A DNA stretch of 64,000 nucleotides, taken from assembly GCF_014174405.1 (NCBI RefSeq), contig NZ_JACEGA010000001.1, positions 3,016,501 through 3,080,500 of the forward strand, read 5' to 3'. The notes beneath the pieces are model-generated. The model saw only the letters and a program-made list of their open reading frames with translations. It was not told the DNA's origin and made no database searches. Source of the stretch: Variimorphobacter saccharofermentans. GTDB taxonomy: Bacteria > Bacillota > Clostridia > Lachnospirales > Lachnospiraceae. This document shows positions 1 through 10,894 of this stretch, piece after piece; within the stretch, counting starts at the first letter, position 1, and every line of letters starts with the position of its first letter. A program made the position numbers and the translations under genes.

Positions 1-88
1 TACCTAAAAACAGTACCAGTAATACGATAACTATACCCTTGACGATTTTTTTAACTCGATTCTTTCCTTTTCCTTTTGTATTACTCAT
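1..88 (-). CDS. N-terminal fragment of a membrane-anchored or exported protein, cut by the window edge
   Basis: A reading frame starts at an ATG at 86-88 and runs off the left edge, giving 29 residues. It begins MSNTKGKGKNRVKKIVKG, which is strongly basic, and continues into a hydrophobic run (IVIVLLVLFLG), as expected for a signal anchor or signal peptide. A GGGGAG ribosome site lies just after the stop of the upstream LtaS-like gene, so the two are probably co-transcribed and translationally close. The family cannot be named from this stub. A cell-envelope protein is likely given its neighbour. Confidence 0.6.
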   Translation of the reverse strand, partial: MSNTKGKGKNRVKKIVKGIVIVLLVLFLG

Positions 89-104
89 ATAACAGTATCT
101 CCCC

Positions 105-2354
105 TCATTCATCCTTGGATACTTCAAACACCTTCCGGTAGTAATCCGTCTCCAGAATACTTTTAGAAATTTGAAATTTATTTTTTATTATGTTATTCAT
201 ATTGGTAATGTAATCCTTAGGCAGCTTCTCTTTGGTCAGTTTAATAACTTCTCCCGTTTCCGAATTGTACATTACCTTATCCGTGATAAAGCTTCGATTT
301 GCTAATATGACCAAGGGTTCAGCATCTGAAAGTACATCTCTTCCCATCAGCAAGCGTGAATCATACTCCAATCCAAACATATTGGACAAGGTCGGCAGAA
401 TATCCAAACTGGAGCAAGGTTCATCGATTACGATCTTCTTTTTCATTCCAGGATTCCATAGAATAAAATGGTTCCGATAGATTTCAAAGTATGGGTCCAC
501 CTTATGTCCTGCTAATTCGTCGATATATTTTTTTCCCCAACCATAGGGATAATGATCCGCACTTAGTGCAATAACGGTACGATCAGCGATTCCCTCCTGT
601 TCCAGTCTGGCAATAAGTAAATCCAATGCTTTATCCAATTCCATCTGGCAGGCAATATATGCTCTTGCATCCGAGGAGCAGGGTAGATCCTTTACTGCTT
701 CCCGATTTTTGTAAGCCATACTATTTCCTTGAAAGGTATAGTTCATATGCCCGCTTACGGTCAGATAATATACGTGAAACTGTTCCTCCTCAATATAGTC
801 GTCAATGGTAGCTGCCATCATTTCCAAATCCGATTCCGGCCATACATCCTGCTCCAATACTAGTCCATTTCCCTTTGCTTTCCATGTGTAACCAAGGTTT
901 GGATGTGTCTCATTTCGTTGGTAATAGGTATAGGTGTGGTTATGAAATGCCCTGCAATCAATTCCCATCTGTTGGAACTGGTTACCAAGCGAAAATGGCC
1001 AAAGATTTTTTCTGCCCTGATACATGCTTCTTGTACCAATCGGAATTAATCCAGTCATAGCAACATATTCCCCATCGCTGGTACTTGTCTGCCAAAGTGC
1101 TGTATAAAAATTATTAAACACAAAGCCTTCCCGTACCAATCGATATAAGGTTGGTGTCTTCTCCGGATGAATTGCATAGGGTGAAAACCCCTCGGCTGTG
1201 ATCATAATCAGATTATAACCCTTAAACATACCTGTGTATTTATTTCTATTCGTCGGAGGAGCTGTGGCAAAGTACTCATGTAAAGTACGAATGGTATTGC
1301 TGGTTTCCTTCTTTGCAAGGGAGGCAAAATCTATGTTCATTATATTGGGCGAGATATCAATAGGAGTCGGAGTAGGCGGAAGTGCAGGCTCCTCTGTCTT
1401 AGAGTTCTTATCCTGTATTGTAACGCTTTGCTTTTTTATTGTAACGGAAGAGTTTTTTGTATTTCTGGACTCTTCCACTTTGATAGGAGGATTATCGGTC
1501 TGCATCGTTGCATCTGTCAATATCAAATCCTCTCCTCTGCAAAGTAGGTTCATAATATCCAATCGAGTCATAGTTGCTATCCCAAGCTGCTTCCCACACA
1601 TATCATGCACCTGAGCTTTAAAATACAAATCATAAGGGGAATAATCCCCTTTTCCAAAGAGTAGCAATGCTGTTATAGCAACAACTTGAAATACGATACC
1701 ACTTCCCAAGAGTATTCCCTGTTCCTTAGCTCCTCTCCTGCTGTAGCTGATTCGATTCTCTAAAAGGAGTGCGAGTACCAATAATGGTACCAGCAGCAGT
1801 ATAATCCCTCCCAGATTTCCTTTAATCGCTTCCAGGATATCTGAACTAAATTCAGAGAATGCATCTTCTGCCATTCCCAATGATTGAAAAGAGAAATACA
1901 CCTTAAATATCTTAAAATAAATTAGCTGTATTATATAAATAAAGCATAATGCGCCCGTAGCTAACCATAGAATTGCTCTATTAATGTGGTACGGGAACAA
2001 TCCACTAAGAAAGCCAGCAAAAATACCCACCGGAATAGCGAATAAAACCGGGTAAATCATTTTCATATCAACACTGCGATAAAGCAATAAATGAAGAAGC
2101 AATTCCAGATAGATTACAGCGATTATCAAAAAGCTCAACGGAAGAATAAGATTATCAACAGATAATGGTACGGAACCATTCCATGCTCTATTCATCCTGC
2201 GAAATGCAAGCGTAATATACCTCCTCAGTTGATTTTTGAGGGATACCATAGTCAGCAATAATCGCTCATTCATACCAGTTATTCTGCTATTCTGGGACAG
2301 GCTTTGCTTCTGATCGATGAAGGAACTATCTTCCTGCTTGTTATTCATGTTCAT
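105..2354 (-). CDS. LtaS-like membrane phosphoglycerol transferase / sulfatase-fold protein
   Basis: A 749-residue protein with five predicted membrane segments (about 68-91, 98-120, 127-147, 181-199, 214-233), a low-complexity Thr/Pro linker (about 280-335) and an extracellular sulfatase-fold domain from about 378. Residues matching the LtaS active site are visible: Glu388 in ITAEGF, the nucleophile Thr425 in TSTSDGEY, and Asp600-His601 in SADHYPYGW. The family moves glycerol-phosphate from phosphatidylglycerol onto lipoteichoic acid or related glycopolymers outside the membrane. The cytoplasmic N-terminus (about 65 residues) is long for the family, and an internal start at Met28 is possible because no strong ribosome site precedes the first ATG. 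Whether it makes true LTA or modifies another polymer cannot be read from sequence. Confidence 0.85.
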   Translation of the reverse strand: MNMNNKQEDSSFIDQKQSLSQNSRITGMNERLLLTMVSLKNQLRRYITLAFRRMNRAWNGSVPLSVDNLILPLSFLIIAVIYLELLLHLLLYRSVDMKMIYPVLFAIPVGIFAGFLSGLFPYHINRAILWLATGALCFIYIIQLIYFKIFKVYFSFQSLGMAEDAFSEFSSDILEAIKGNLGGIILLLVPLLVLALLLENRISYSRRGAKEQGILLGSGIVFQVVAITALLLFGKGDYSPYDLYFKAQVHDMCGKQLGIATMTRLDIMNLLCRGEDLILTDATMQTDNPPIKVEESRNTKNSSVTIKKQSVTIQDKNSKTEEPALPPTPTPIDISPNIMNIDFASLAKKETSNTIRTLHEYFATAPPTNRNKYTGMFKGYNLIMITAEGFSPYAIHPEKTPTLYRLVREGFVFNNFYTALWQTSTSDGEYVAMTGLIPIGTRSMYQGRKNLWPFSLGNQFQQMGIDCRAFHNHTYTYYQRNETHPNLGYTWKAKGNGLVLEQDVWPESDLEMMAATIDDYIEEEQFHVYYLTVSGHMNYTFQGNSMAYKNREAVKDLPCSSDARAYIACQMELDKALDLLIARLEQEGIADRTVIALSADHYPYGWGKKYIDELAGHKVDPYFEIYRNHFILWNPGMKKKIVIDEPCSSLDILPTLSNMFGLEYDSRLLMGRDVLSDAEPLVILANRSFITDKVMYNSETGEVIKLTKEKLPKDYITNMNNIIKNKFQISKSILETDYYRKVFEVSKDE

Positions 2355-2441
2355 CTATTCTCTAACTTCATTCATATCTCTTATGGTATCTATATTCATC
2401 GGAATGTCATTTATGAGATATTCCTACTCTATAAATCGATA

Positions 2442-3467
2442 TTATCTTCGTTCAAAAAGAATATTTCCTTTTCCATTCTTACTTTGAACTGTAGCAAGAG
2501 CTCCATTTATCATTGTAAACTGTGGTGGTTTATGACCGATATCAGCATCTAATATCACAGGAAGCTCTAGCTCCCCTAAAACGGTCATCACCGCCTCTTC
2601 ATAGGTAACATCTATTTCGCTGCGATACATTGCCGGTCTGCCGAAGATAAATCCGGAAGCATGTTCAAACCAGCCAGCCTCCTTCAGCTGCCATAATCCC
2701 CGTACCAGAGCTTCACTACTCAGATCAAAGCTCTCTAAGAACCATAGGATTTTATCTCTCTGATATCTCGCAATAAATTCTTTTGTTTTATCGTATTTTG
2801 TACCAACCAGATTTAACAGGACGTCCAGACAGCCTCCAAGGGCACGCCCCTTTATAACAATCTCATGATCGATTGTATTGGGTGGATTCAAATTCTTCCA
2901 ATGGACCTCTTTATCCAGTCGATACTCCTCCAATCCCGTAACGCGTTCTACAAATCCATCCTGATAATAATCGAAGCTGTTCTGGCAAATGTCCTGCCCC
3001 TCTAAGATTCTCAAATTATCAAATAAGGATGGATGCCAGTGCTCCATACCAAAGGGACCAAAGTTATTGGTATATAAAGTGGCAATGTCCAGATTGGTTG
3101 TAATGGTGAAGGTTAATCCCGTCGTATCCGAAAATCCCTGAAACCATTTCGGATTCTCCTCAAGAACATGGAAATCCAGATAAGGGAGCATCTCCACCAG
3201 GTAATCTCCTCCACTTGCAGCAATGATTGCTCTCACTTCCGGATTATGAAACAATTCCATCAGTTGAACTGCCCTTGTCTGTCCATCAGAACTTCTGCCT
3301 TTAAAGCTTTTCTTAACATTATCTGTGACAACAACAGGGTAACCCAAATCTTCAAAATGCTTTATTCCGCTTTCCAGTCTGCGAAAATCGACTTCATTGT
3401 CATAGCCGGCAGAAGTGGCTGTAACGCCAACCTTAAATCCATGCTCCAAATTCATTGGATAAATCAT
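2442..3467 (-). CDS. S66 family peptidase (LD-carboxypeptidase / MccF-like)
   Basis: A 341-residue cytoplasmic protein of the S66 serine peptidase family. Members cut the L,D bond of murein tetrapeptides during recycling, or like MccF detoxify peptide-nucleotide antibiotics. The expected triad is visible: Ser113 in GFSDTTG, Glu245 in WFLESFDLS and His312 in DADIGHKPPQ. The GGDYLVEMLPYLD segment before the Ser matches the family's glycine-rich oxyanion region. The start is supported by a GGAGGG site about 9 bases upstream. It lies between an envelope gene and a small metallochaperone gene with its own terminator, so it is probably monocistronic. The length (about 340 rather than about 305) favours the MccF-like branch over housekeeping LdcA. 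Confidence 0.85.
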   Translation of the reverse strand: MIYPMNLEHGFKVGVTATSAGYDNEVDFRRLESGIKHFEDLGYPVVVTDNVKKSFKGRSSDGQTRAVQLMELFHNPEVRAIIAASGGDYLVEMLPYLDFHVLEENPKWFQGFSDTTGLTFTITTNLDIATLYTNNFGPFGMEHWHPSLFDNLRILEGQDICQNSFDYYQDGFVERVTGLEEYRLDKEVHWKNLNPPNTIDHEIVIKGRALGGCLDVLLNLVGTKYDKTKEFIARYQRDKILWFLESFDLSSEALVRGLWQLKEAGWFEHASGFIFGRPAMYRSEIDVTYEEAVMTVLGELELPVILDADIGHKPPQFTMINGALATVQSKNGKGNILFERR

Positions 3468-3601
3468 AAATTAGACCCTCCTTATAAGCATACCATGCTG
3501 TTTATAATCATGGTCCTATAGCGCATAGTATATCATTTAAGGAAAAATATGTCTACCAATAATCATTCCTGCAAAAGGGAATGAAAGATAAAAATACTCA
3601 T

Positions 3602-3641
3602 CAAAAAAGCATACTTAGATAGGATCTTTCTAAGTATGCTT
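3602..3641 (-). terminator. Intrinsic terminator of the dapF-dapL-copZ-like operon
   Basis: A perfect 13-bp inverted repeat, 3607-3619 (AAGCATACTTAGA) with 3629-3641, followed on the minus strand by a T-run (complement of 3603-3608). It lies about 20 bases past the stop of the CopZ-like gene. Confidence 0.9.
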
Positions 3642-3658
3642 AACTATACACTCTTTGA

Positions 3659-3886
3659 TTAGGAGAATAACCCTTTTTTCTCTGTAATGGAGACTACTTC
3701 ATAACCAGCTTCTGTTACGACATCCTTAAGCTGCTGATCACTTACATCCTTCGTTAAGTTTACAACGGCTCTCTTTTTCTTTAATTCAACCTTCGCATCC
3801 ACGCCGTCTAACTCATTCAACGCTTTTTCAACTCTAGCCTGGCAGTGTTCACAGCTCATACCGTTAATCTCTATAATTTTTTTCAT
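3659..3886 (-). CDS. CopZ-like heavy-metal-associated (HMA) domain protein
   Basis: A 75-residue single HMA domain with the metal-binding loop GMSCEHC near residues 9-15. The fold is complete and there is no signal peptide, so it acts in the cytoplasm, delivering Cu(I) or a similar soft metal to a P-type ATPase or regulator. Unusually, no copper ATPase or CsoR-type gene is adjacent. It is instead the last gene after dapF and dapL (19-base gap) and is followed directly by a strong terminator. The metal is inferred from the CxxC motif and the family, not from context. Confidence 0.85.
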   Translation of the reverse strand: MKKIIEINGMSCEHCQARVEKALNELDGVDAKVELKKKRAVVNLTKDVSDQQLKDVVTEAGYEVVSITEKKGLFS

Positions 3887-3905
3887 AATCCATTGTCCTC
3901 ATTTC

Positions 3906-5120
3906 TTACAGCTGTTTTATTCTGTTTATGGCTTCTATGGTGTTTTCCAAAGTACCAAAGGCAGTTAGTCTAAAATACCCCTCTCCGCTTGGACCAAATC
4001 CGGATCCGGGAGTACCTACTACATTGGCATTCAGTAAAAGATAATCAAAGAACTCCCAGGAAGTCATCCCCTTCGGAGTCTCAAGCCAGATATAGGGTGC
4101 ATTCACGCCACCAGATACTGAAAAACCTGCTGACTGTAAGCCTTCCCGAATTACCCTGGCATTATTCATATAATATGCAATTTGCTCTCCAGTTTGTCTT
4201 TTTCCCTCTTCTGAGTATACTGCCGCACCTGCTGCCTGAATAATATAGGGCGCACCATTAAATTTTGTACCATGGCGTCTTGCCCACAGACTATTCAGCA
4301 TAACATCTCCCACCTTTAACTCCTTCGGAATCACAGTGTATCCCAGTCTTGTGCCGGTAAAGCCTGCATTCTTTGAAAAGCTTCTGATTTCAATGGCACA
4401 GCTTTTTGCGTTCTCGCATTCATAGATGGTATGTGGAACATCCTCTTCTGAGATATATGCTTCATATGCTGCATCATAGATAATCACAGCACCTGCATTA
4501 TTTGCATAATCCACCCATTTCTGCAATTCTGATTTGGTAATGGTCGCACCGGTGGGATTATTCGGGAAGCATAAGTATATCAGGTCCGGGGTATCCTCCG
4601 GTAATTCCGGAGCAAAATTATTCTCCTTCTTACACGGCATATAGATTACATTCGTCCATCTTCCCGCATCAGTCAGATATTCTCCAGTTCTGCCGGCCAT
4701 AACATTGGAATCCACATATACCGGATATACCGGATCACATACTGCTATTTTACAATTGACATCAAAGATTTCCTGTATATTACCGGAGTCACTTTTTGCA
4801 CCGTCGCTAATAAATACTTCATCGAGTGCTAAGGTGACACCACGAGAGTTGTAGTCATGTTCAATGATGGTCTGACGAAGGAATTCATATCCAAGATCCG
4901 GTGAATAACCTTTAAAGGTTTCTTTCTTCGCCATTTCATCAACCGCATCATGAAGAGCCGTTATAATAGCCGGTGCCAGCGGTAATGTAACATCCCCGAT
5001 TCCTAAACGAATGATCTTCTTATCGGGGTTCATTTCGGAAAATTCCTTTACCTTTTTTGCAATCGTAGAAAACAGGTAGCTTCCCGGTAATTTTAAATAA
5101 TTTTCATTGATTTTTAACAT
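3906..5120 (-). CDS. dapL: LL-diaminopimelate aminotransferase
   Basis: A 404-residue PLP enzyme of fold type I that converts tetrahydrodipicolinate directly to LL-2,6-diaminopimelate, bypassing the succinylase and acetylase routes. The PLP-lysine motif [12 protein letters not shown], the substrate segment [11 protein letters not shown], the FPNNPTGA loop and the YDAAYEAY stretch all match DapL rather than a generic aspartate aminotransferase. It lies 18 bases downstream of dapF, whose product uses the LL-DAP it makes, so the pair forms a two-step meso-DAP module for lysine and peptidoglycan. Ribosome site AGAAAGG precedes the start. Confidence 0.95.
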   Translation of the reverse strand: MLKINENYLKLPGSYLFSTIAKKVKEFSEMNPDKKIIRLGIGDVTLPLAPAIITALHDAVDEMAKKETFKGYSPDLGYEFLRQTIIEHDYNSRGVTLALDEVFISDGAKSDSGNIQEIFDVNCKIAVCDPVYPVYVDSNVMAGRTGEYLTDAGRWTNVIYMPCKKENNFAPELPEDTPDLIYLCFPNNPTGATITKSELQKWVDYANNAGAVIIYDAAYEAYISEEDVPHTIYECENAKSCAIEIRSFSKNAGFTGTRLGYTVIPKELKVGDVMLNSLWARRHGTKFNGAPYIIQAAGAAVYSEEGKRQTGEQIAYYMNNARVIREGLQSAGFSVSGGVNAPYIWLETPKGMTSWEFFDYLLLNANVVGTPGSGFGPSGEGYFRLTAFGTLENTIEAINRIKQL

Positions 5121-5138
5121 AGAATCTATCTACCTTTC

Positions 5139-5972
5139 TTATAATTCAATCTCTCCCTCATACACCTTCACGGCAGGGCCCGTCATATAGATGGTATTCT
5201 CCTTCTGGTCATATCGGATGCTTAAATCACCACCTAACAAGGTTACGGTCACTTCGGGTTCTGTCAGGCCATTTAATACGCATGCGACAACACTGGCACA
5301 TGCTCCGGTTCCACAAGCAAAGGTCTCTCCGGATCCTCTTTCCCATACCCTCATACGAATATGCGTCCGGTCGATAATCTGAATAAATTCCGTATTAACC
5401 CTATCCGGAAATATCGGATGATTTTCAAACTTCGGACCGATTACTTCAATTGGAAGGGAGCTTGTATCCTCAACAAATACAACTGCATGTGGATTTCCCA
5501 TAGAAACACAGGTTATCTCATATCTCTGACCATCAATGGTAATCGGTTCCTTTATCAATACATCCTTGTCGGATACAACCGGTATTAAAGACGGTTGCAG
5601 AATAGGTGCTCCCATATTTACAGTAACCTGGGAAACCTTACCATCCTGAAGAATTAAATCCAATTCTTTAATTCCACTCAGAGTCTCAATGCGTAAGTGC
5701 TCCTTATTCGTTAAGCCATAGTCATATACATACTTCGCAACACAACGAATTCCGTTACCGCACATCTTCCCCCTTGAGCCATCATTATTATACATATCCA
5801 TAAAAAAATCAGCTGTTTCAGATGACTTTATTAAAATCAATCCATCGGATCCAATACCAAAATGACGGTCACTGACTTTTACCGCAGTCTCAGGGATATG
5901 TTCAATGACTTCTTTCGTGCAGTCGACATACACATAGTCATTTCCACATCCTTGCATTTTTGTAAATTTCAT
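5139..5972 (-). CDS. dapF: Diaminopimelate epimerase
   Basis: A 277-residue cofactor-independent racemase that interconverts LL- and meso-diaminopimelate. Both catalytic cysteines are in canonical settings: MCGNGIRC (N-terminal half) and ACGTGACA (C-terminal half). The N-terminus MKFTKMQGCGNDYVYVD is typical of the family and is preceded by an AAAGG site. First gene of the dapF-dapL-copZ-like operon. Length is normal for the family. Confidence 0.96.
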   Translation of the reverse strand: MKFTKMQGCGNDYVYVDCTKEVIEHIPETAVKVSDRHFGIGSDGLILIKSSETADFFMDMYNNDGSRGKMCGNGIRCVAKYVYDYGLTNKEHLRIETLSGIKELDLILQDGKVSQVTVNMGAPILQPSLIPVVSDKDVLIKEPITIDGQRYEITCVSMGNPHAVVFVEDTSSLPIEVIGPKFENHPIFPDRVNTEFIQIIDRTHIRMRVWERGSGETFACGTGACASVVACVLNGLTEPEVTVTLLGGDLSIRYDQKENTIYMTGPAVKVYEGEIEL

Positions 5973-6068
5973 ATCCAGTATCCAACCTTTCGTAACTCTA
6001 TCTTCTAGCTTTCATTTCAGGACGAGTCATAATTCCTGATGTTACATTATGCATTCGCTCCTCTACTC

Positions 6069-6614
6069 TTAATCATATATTCTAAGTACCATTTCCGCCG
6101 TTTCCGTCATATTGGTACCGCTATTCATACTGCTTTTCTGGAGATATCGATGTGCTTCCTCTTCGGTCATGTTATTACGATGCATTAAGACTAATTTTGC
6201 CTTTTGAATAATCGCCTTTTCTTCCTCTGTTCTTTCCTTATGACGACCCTTCTCCTTTTTCTTTCTCATCCGGTATTGATAGGTCATCATTTGAAGTGTA
6301 TTCATCAAATCATGCGTCTTAACCGGCATGGGCAAACAGATTATGTCATTGTTCTGACAATAGGCTAGTCTTTCAGGAGAAAGAATAAGAAGCATCTCAA
6401 AGCCCTTCGGTAAATAACTATTAAGTTCACTATAATGCATATCAGAAAAACGGTAACCGCATAGCACAATGCCCTCATCCAATTCATTTGCTAATGAGAT
6501 CACTTGTGCTCCAGTGGTACACGGTTCGGATACATCATATCCATTTCTGATTAGTAAGTTTTTTATATTAATCGCATCCTGTAGTTTTGGAAAACCTACT
6601 ATTATGCTGTACAT
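6069..6614 (-). CDS. ANTAR-domain RNA-binding regulator with degenerate receiver
   Basis: A 181-residue protein with a receiver-like N-terminal domain (about 1-115), a basic linker (about 115-127, rich in Lys and Arg) and a C-terminal ANTAR helical domain (about 127-180, with the EEEAHRYLQK core). ANTAR proteins bind paired RNA hairpins and prevent early termination. The receiver lacks the usual phospho-acceptor aspartate: the expected position in IVLCGYRFSD is Gly53, so it is unlikely to be a classic phospho-switch. It begins 46 bases after glnA in the same orientation, so it probably belongs to the glnA transcript and regulates nitrogen genes. A good GGAGG site precedes the start. Confidence 0.85.
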   Translation of the reverse strand: MYSIIVGFPKLQDAINIKNLLIRNGYDVSEPCTTGAQVISLANELDEGIVLCGYRFSDMHYSELNSYLPKGFEMLLILSPERLAYCQNNDIICLPMPVKTHDLMNTLQMMTYQYRMRKKKEKGRHKERTEEEKAIIQKAKLVLMHRNNMTEEEAHRYLQKSSMNSGTNMTETAEMVLRIYD

Positions 6615-6660
6615 ATCTGTTCACCTCCGCTCTTTTCATATTATTGGAGACTAAACAGAC

Positions 6661-7992
6661 TTAAATGCGATATAAGTATTGATTTAACTCCCACTGAGTG
6701 ACCTGATTACGATATTCGTCCCATTCTGCTTTCTTGGCTTTCACATATTTTTCACTGATATGGGTTCCTAATACCTGCTTCATGAAATCGCTGTTTTCCA
6801 TTTCTTTGATTGCTTCATTCAGACTAGCAGGCAGACGGCTAATACCCAGATTCACTCTCTCCTCTTCAGTAAGCTCAAAAATATTCTTGTCAATGCTTGG
6901 CGGAGGTGTTAGCTGATTTTTTATACCATCCAATCCCGCAGCAAGACAAAGCGCCAGAACAAGATAAGGATTAGCAGAAGGATCTGGACATCTAAGCTCA
7001 ATTCTTGCCGCACTCTCTCTTCCTGTTGGAATACGAATGAGCGGGCTACGATTGCAGGCTGACCATGCGATATAAACAGGTGCCTCAAAATTAGGAACCA
7101 GTCTTTTATAAGAATTAACTAACGGATTCGTTACAGCGGTCATACTCTTAATATGCTTCATGATACCTGCAATAAAGTGATAGGCTTCTTTACTTAATCC
7201 TAATTTACCCTCTGCATCATCAAAGATGTTTTTTCCATTTTTCTGTAATGACATATTAATATGCATACCGGATCCATCCACACCATATTTCGGCTTTGGC
7301 ATAAAGGTACAGTGTAATCCATGACGTTTAGCAATTGTACGAACTACCATTTTAAAAGTCATAATATTATCAGCCGTGGTTAATACGTTATTATATTTGA
7401 TATCAATTTCATGCTGTGCTGGAGATAATTCATGATGGGAGGCTTCAACGGATATTCCCATATCCTCCAAGGTAAGTACCATATCTCTTCGTGCATTTTC
7501 ACCATAATCTAAGGGGCCCAAGTCAAAATACCCTGCCCTCTCATGTGTATCCGTAGTAGGGGTATCGTTTTCTCCCATATGGAATAAAAAGAACTCCATC
7601 TCCGGTCCCACATCGAAGGTGTATCCCATCTCCTCCGCTTCTTTGACTACTTTCTTTAATATATAACGAGGATCTCCCTCAAAAGGTTTTCCTTCCGCAG
7701 TATATACATCACAAATTAGACGTGCAACCTTACCCTGCTGCGGCCTCCATGGAAATGTTACATAGGAGTCCAGATCCGGATATAAGAACATATCGGATTC
7801 CTCAATTCTAACAAATCCCTCAATTGAAGAACCATCAAACATGCATTTGTTATTTAATGCCCGTTCCAATTGACTTGTTGTAATGGCAATATTTTTGAGG
7901 TTACCAAACATATCAGTAAACTGAAGCCTGATAAATTCCACATCATCCTCTTCCACCATTCTAATAATATCTTCCTTTGTATTATGTTTCAT
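6661..7992 (-). CDS. glnA: Glutamine synthetase type I
   Basis: A 443-residue GlnA of the short GSI-alpha type, making glutamine from glutamate, ammonia and ATP in the cytoplasm. Characteristic stretches are present: the N-terminal FMDxxG-like segment ([10 protein letters not shown]), the DGSSIEGF loop, the GPEMEFFLF metal site, the ATP-binding region [12 protein letters not shown] and NRSPLIRIP near the glutamate site. The GSI-beta insertion and adenylylation loop are absent, as usual in clostridia and bacilli. The start is supported by GGAGGG 6-7 bases upstream. A consensus-like promoter and an attenuator-like hairpin lie in the leader, and an ANTAR regulator follows. Confidence 0.96.
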   Translation of the reverse strand: MKHNTKEDIIRMVEEDDVEFIRLQFTDMFGNLKNIAITTSQLERALNNKCMFDGSSIEGFVRIEESDMFLYPDLDSYVTFPWRPQQGKVARLICDVYTAEGKPFEGDPRYILKKVVKEAEEMGYTFDVGPEMEFFLFHMGENDTPTTDTHERAGYFDLGPLDYGENARRDMVLTLEDMGISVEASHHELSPAQHEIDIKYNNVLTTADNIMTFKMVVRTIAKRHGLHCTFMPKPKYGVDGSGMHINMSLQKNGKNIFDDAEGKLGLSKEAYHFIAGIMKHIKSMTAVTNPLVNSYKRLVPNFEAPVYIAWSACNRSPLIRIPTGRESAARIELRCPDPSANPYLVLALCLAAGLDGIKNQLTPPPSIDKNIFELTEEERVNLGISRLPASLNEAIKEMENSDFMKQVLGTHISEKYVKAKKAEWDEYRNQVTQWELNQYLYRI

Positions 7993-8067
7993 ATAATCCC
8001 TCCATTCTGCCGCCTAGGGTGGCATTGAACTGATTTTCAATACTCTTTCTTATTATGTCAACTTACT

Positions 8068-8148
8068 AAAAAAGACAAGGGTATTCTCTTGTCACGGAAC
8101 TCCCTTGCCCACAATTTATATTGATAATAACAGTAGGACGGAACATTT
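8068..8148 (-). promoter_or_regulatory. glnA leader: sigma-A-type promoter followed by an attenuator-like hairpin
   Basis: On the minus strand a TTGACA -35 is followed after about 18 bases by a TATTAT -10 (about 8119-8148). Within about 25 bases of the likely start there is a stem GACAAG/CTTGTC (8074-8079 with 8088-8093) followed by a six-T run (complement of 8068-8073), about 75 bases before the glnA ATG. A competing longer stem pairs 8102-8109 with 8074-8081. The layout fits regulated premature termination. Canonical ANTAR hairpin loops (A at position 1, G at position 4) are not obvious. Confidence 0.6.
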
Positions 8149-8388
8149 GTCAACCAAAAATATACCGTGACGAAATAATTTTCTTATACCTTCTATTCTT
8201 ACATTAAATCAGCTATAATATATATTTTTTTACGATTTCCTTCAAATAGACTCCTTTCTCTGTGTTATCCCTTTCCCTTAAAAATCCCAAAAAATCGGAG
8301 CAATATTTAGTACAAAATAGCAATTTTTGTTGTAATATACACTGTTTTGTTATATACTAATACTAAGCTGATAGTTGGGGGGATTATA

Positions 8389-9087
8389 TTGCGCATCGAT
8401 GAAATATCAAAAGAAGGATCGATAGAGCTTGAAGTAAAATATAATGGTAATACCGCTTCTTTTTTTAGTGAAATCGTGCTTGTACGCGAAAATTCAGTGC
8501 TGATTACTTCTATCAAGGTGAATGAACATACCGTTGGATTTTCTGACAAATGTACCATTAACTTTTTATATAAATTCGACGGAAGATTATATATCTGGGA
8601 GAATGTATCTGTAAAGCTCGTTCGGTATGACGGAGCAATTTACCATAAGGTGGATATGGTTGGCGAAGGTAAGCCATACAACCGCCGTGACTCCTACCGA
8701 ATGTATATTGGCGAAGATATGCCCCTTTATATTAATTCACCCAGCGGACCTACCGCTATCACAGTTTTGGTAAAGGATATCAGCGAAACCGGTGTTGCTT
8801 TTATCTCGAAGGAAGATATTAATATTAATCGTACAATCCGGCTTAAGCTAAAGGATCATAATATGTTGATCAGCCTATCCGGAGTCATTGTTCGGAAAGA
8901 GTATTTAGAGCATTTGGATTCCTTCGTATATGGTTGTAAATTTAACGAAAAGAATAATCGTCTCGGTAAATATATTGCAAGAAGACAAGGTGAACAGCTA
9001 CGAATGAAAACAACCACCTATTCTTCTCCTCCTAAATTGGATTATAGTAGTAAACTAAATACCATTGATATTTCCAAAAAAAGATGA
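8389..9087 (+). CDS. PilZ-domain c-di-GMP-binding protein (YcgR-like architecture)
   Basis: About 232 residues. The best start is TTG at 8389, 7 bases after a run of G (TTGGGGGGA). The upstream in-frame ATG at 8347 lies within what looks like the promoter (TATATACT). The N-terminal half (about 1-85) resembles the YcgR N-terminal domain. The C-terminal half is PilZ, with the RRDSYR arginine motif and DISETGVAF (D-x-S-x-x-G) near residues 98-135, the two c-di-GMP contacts. Such proteins couple c-di-GMP to flagellar motility, cellulose or surface traits. It is monocistronic and ends in a hairpin that overlaps its stop codon. Confidence 0.85.
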   Translation: MRIDEISKEGSIELEVKYNGNTASFFSEIVLVRENSVLITSIKVNEHTVGFSDKCTINFLYKFDGRLYIWENVSVKLVRYDGAIYHKVDMVGEGKPYNRRDSYRMYIGEDMPLYINSPSGPTAITVLVKDISETGVAFISKEDININRTIRLKLKDHNMLISLSGVIVRKEYLEHLDSFVYGCKFNEKNNRLGKYIARRQGEQLRMKTTTYSSPPKLDYSSKLNTIDISKKR

Positions 9088-9113
9088 GTATGCGCAAGCA
9101 AACTCATCTTTTT
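9080..9113. terminator. Bidirectional intrinsic terminator between the PilZ gene and the GH51 gene
   Basis: A 10-bp inverted repeat, AAAGATGAGT at 9080-9089 with ACTCATCTTT at 9102-9111, flanked by A-rich sequence on the left and T-rich on the right. It overlaps the stop codon of the PilZ gene and can also stop minus-strand transcripts of the converging arabinofuranosidase gene. Confidence 0.8.
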
Positions 9114-9193
9114 CATTGTTATTTATTATAATAATATTCTTATTACTTATTCTTGTATCATTATTCCTGTATCACAACATGCAGCATTTTTTA

Positions 9194-10732
<1,539 letters not shown>

Positions 10733-10776
10733 TTATGCTCATAAGACAAACTATAATATATAATCACCATATCATA

Positions 10777-10806
10777 TTGACATCTGTTTTTTCAATGATA
10801 TATGAT
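10777..10806 (+). promoter_or_regulatory. Promoter of the AraC-type gene within the divergent GH51/araC region
   Basis: TTGACA at 10777-10782, an 18-base spacer and TATGAT at 10801-10806, about 90 bases before the araC-type start. The surrounding A/T-rich sequence holds an imperfect dyad (ATATCATATTGA ... TCAATGATATAT) that could bind the regulator. The latter is inference. Confidence 0.5.
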
Positions 10807-10894
10807 GTTATCAAACTGATTTATCATACTTTTTATATATAATCGCTTAAGATATAAGACATATTACATACCTTTACGCAGGAGAGAGATCATC

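Noticed and set aside
6016..6058. Possible fourth copy of the palindromic element upstream of dapF
   Set aside because: Only one arm is similar (AGTCATAATTCCTG). There is no matching second arm, so it is mentioned but not annotated.
8068..8148. A canonical ANTAR two-hairpin target in the glnA leader
   Set aside because: I looked for six-base loops with A at position 1 and G at position 4 flanked by stems. Candidate AxxGxx stretches exist, but none has a pairing stem, so only an attenuator-like hairpin is claimed.
8347..8388. An upstream ATG extension of the PilZ gene
   Set aside because: It lies in the likely -10 region (TATATACT) and lacks a ribosome site, whereas the TTG at 8389 has one.
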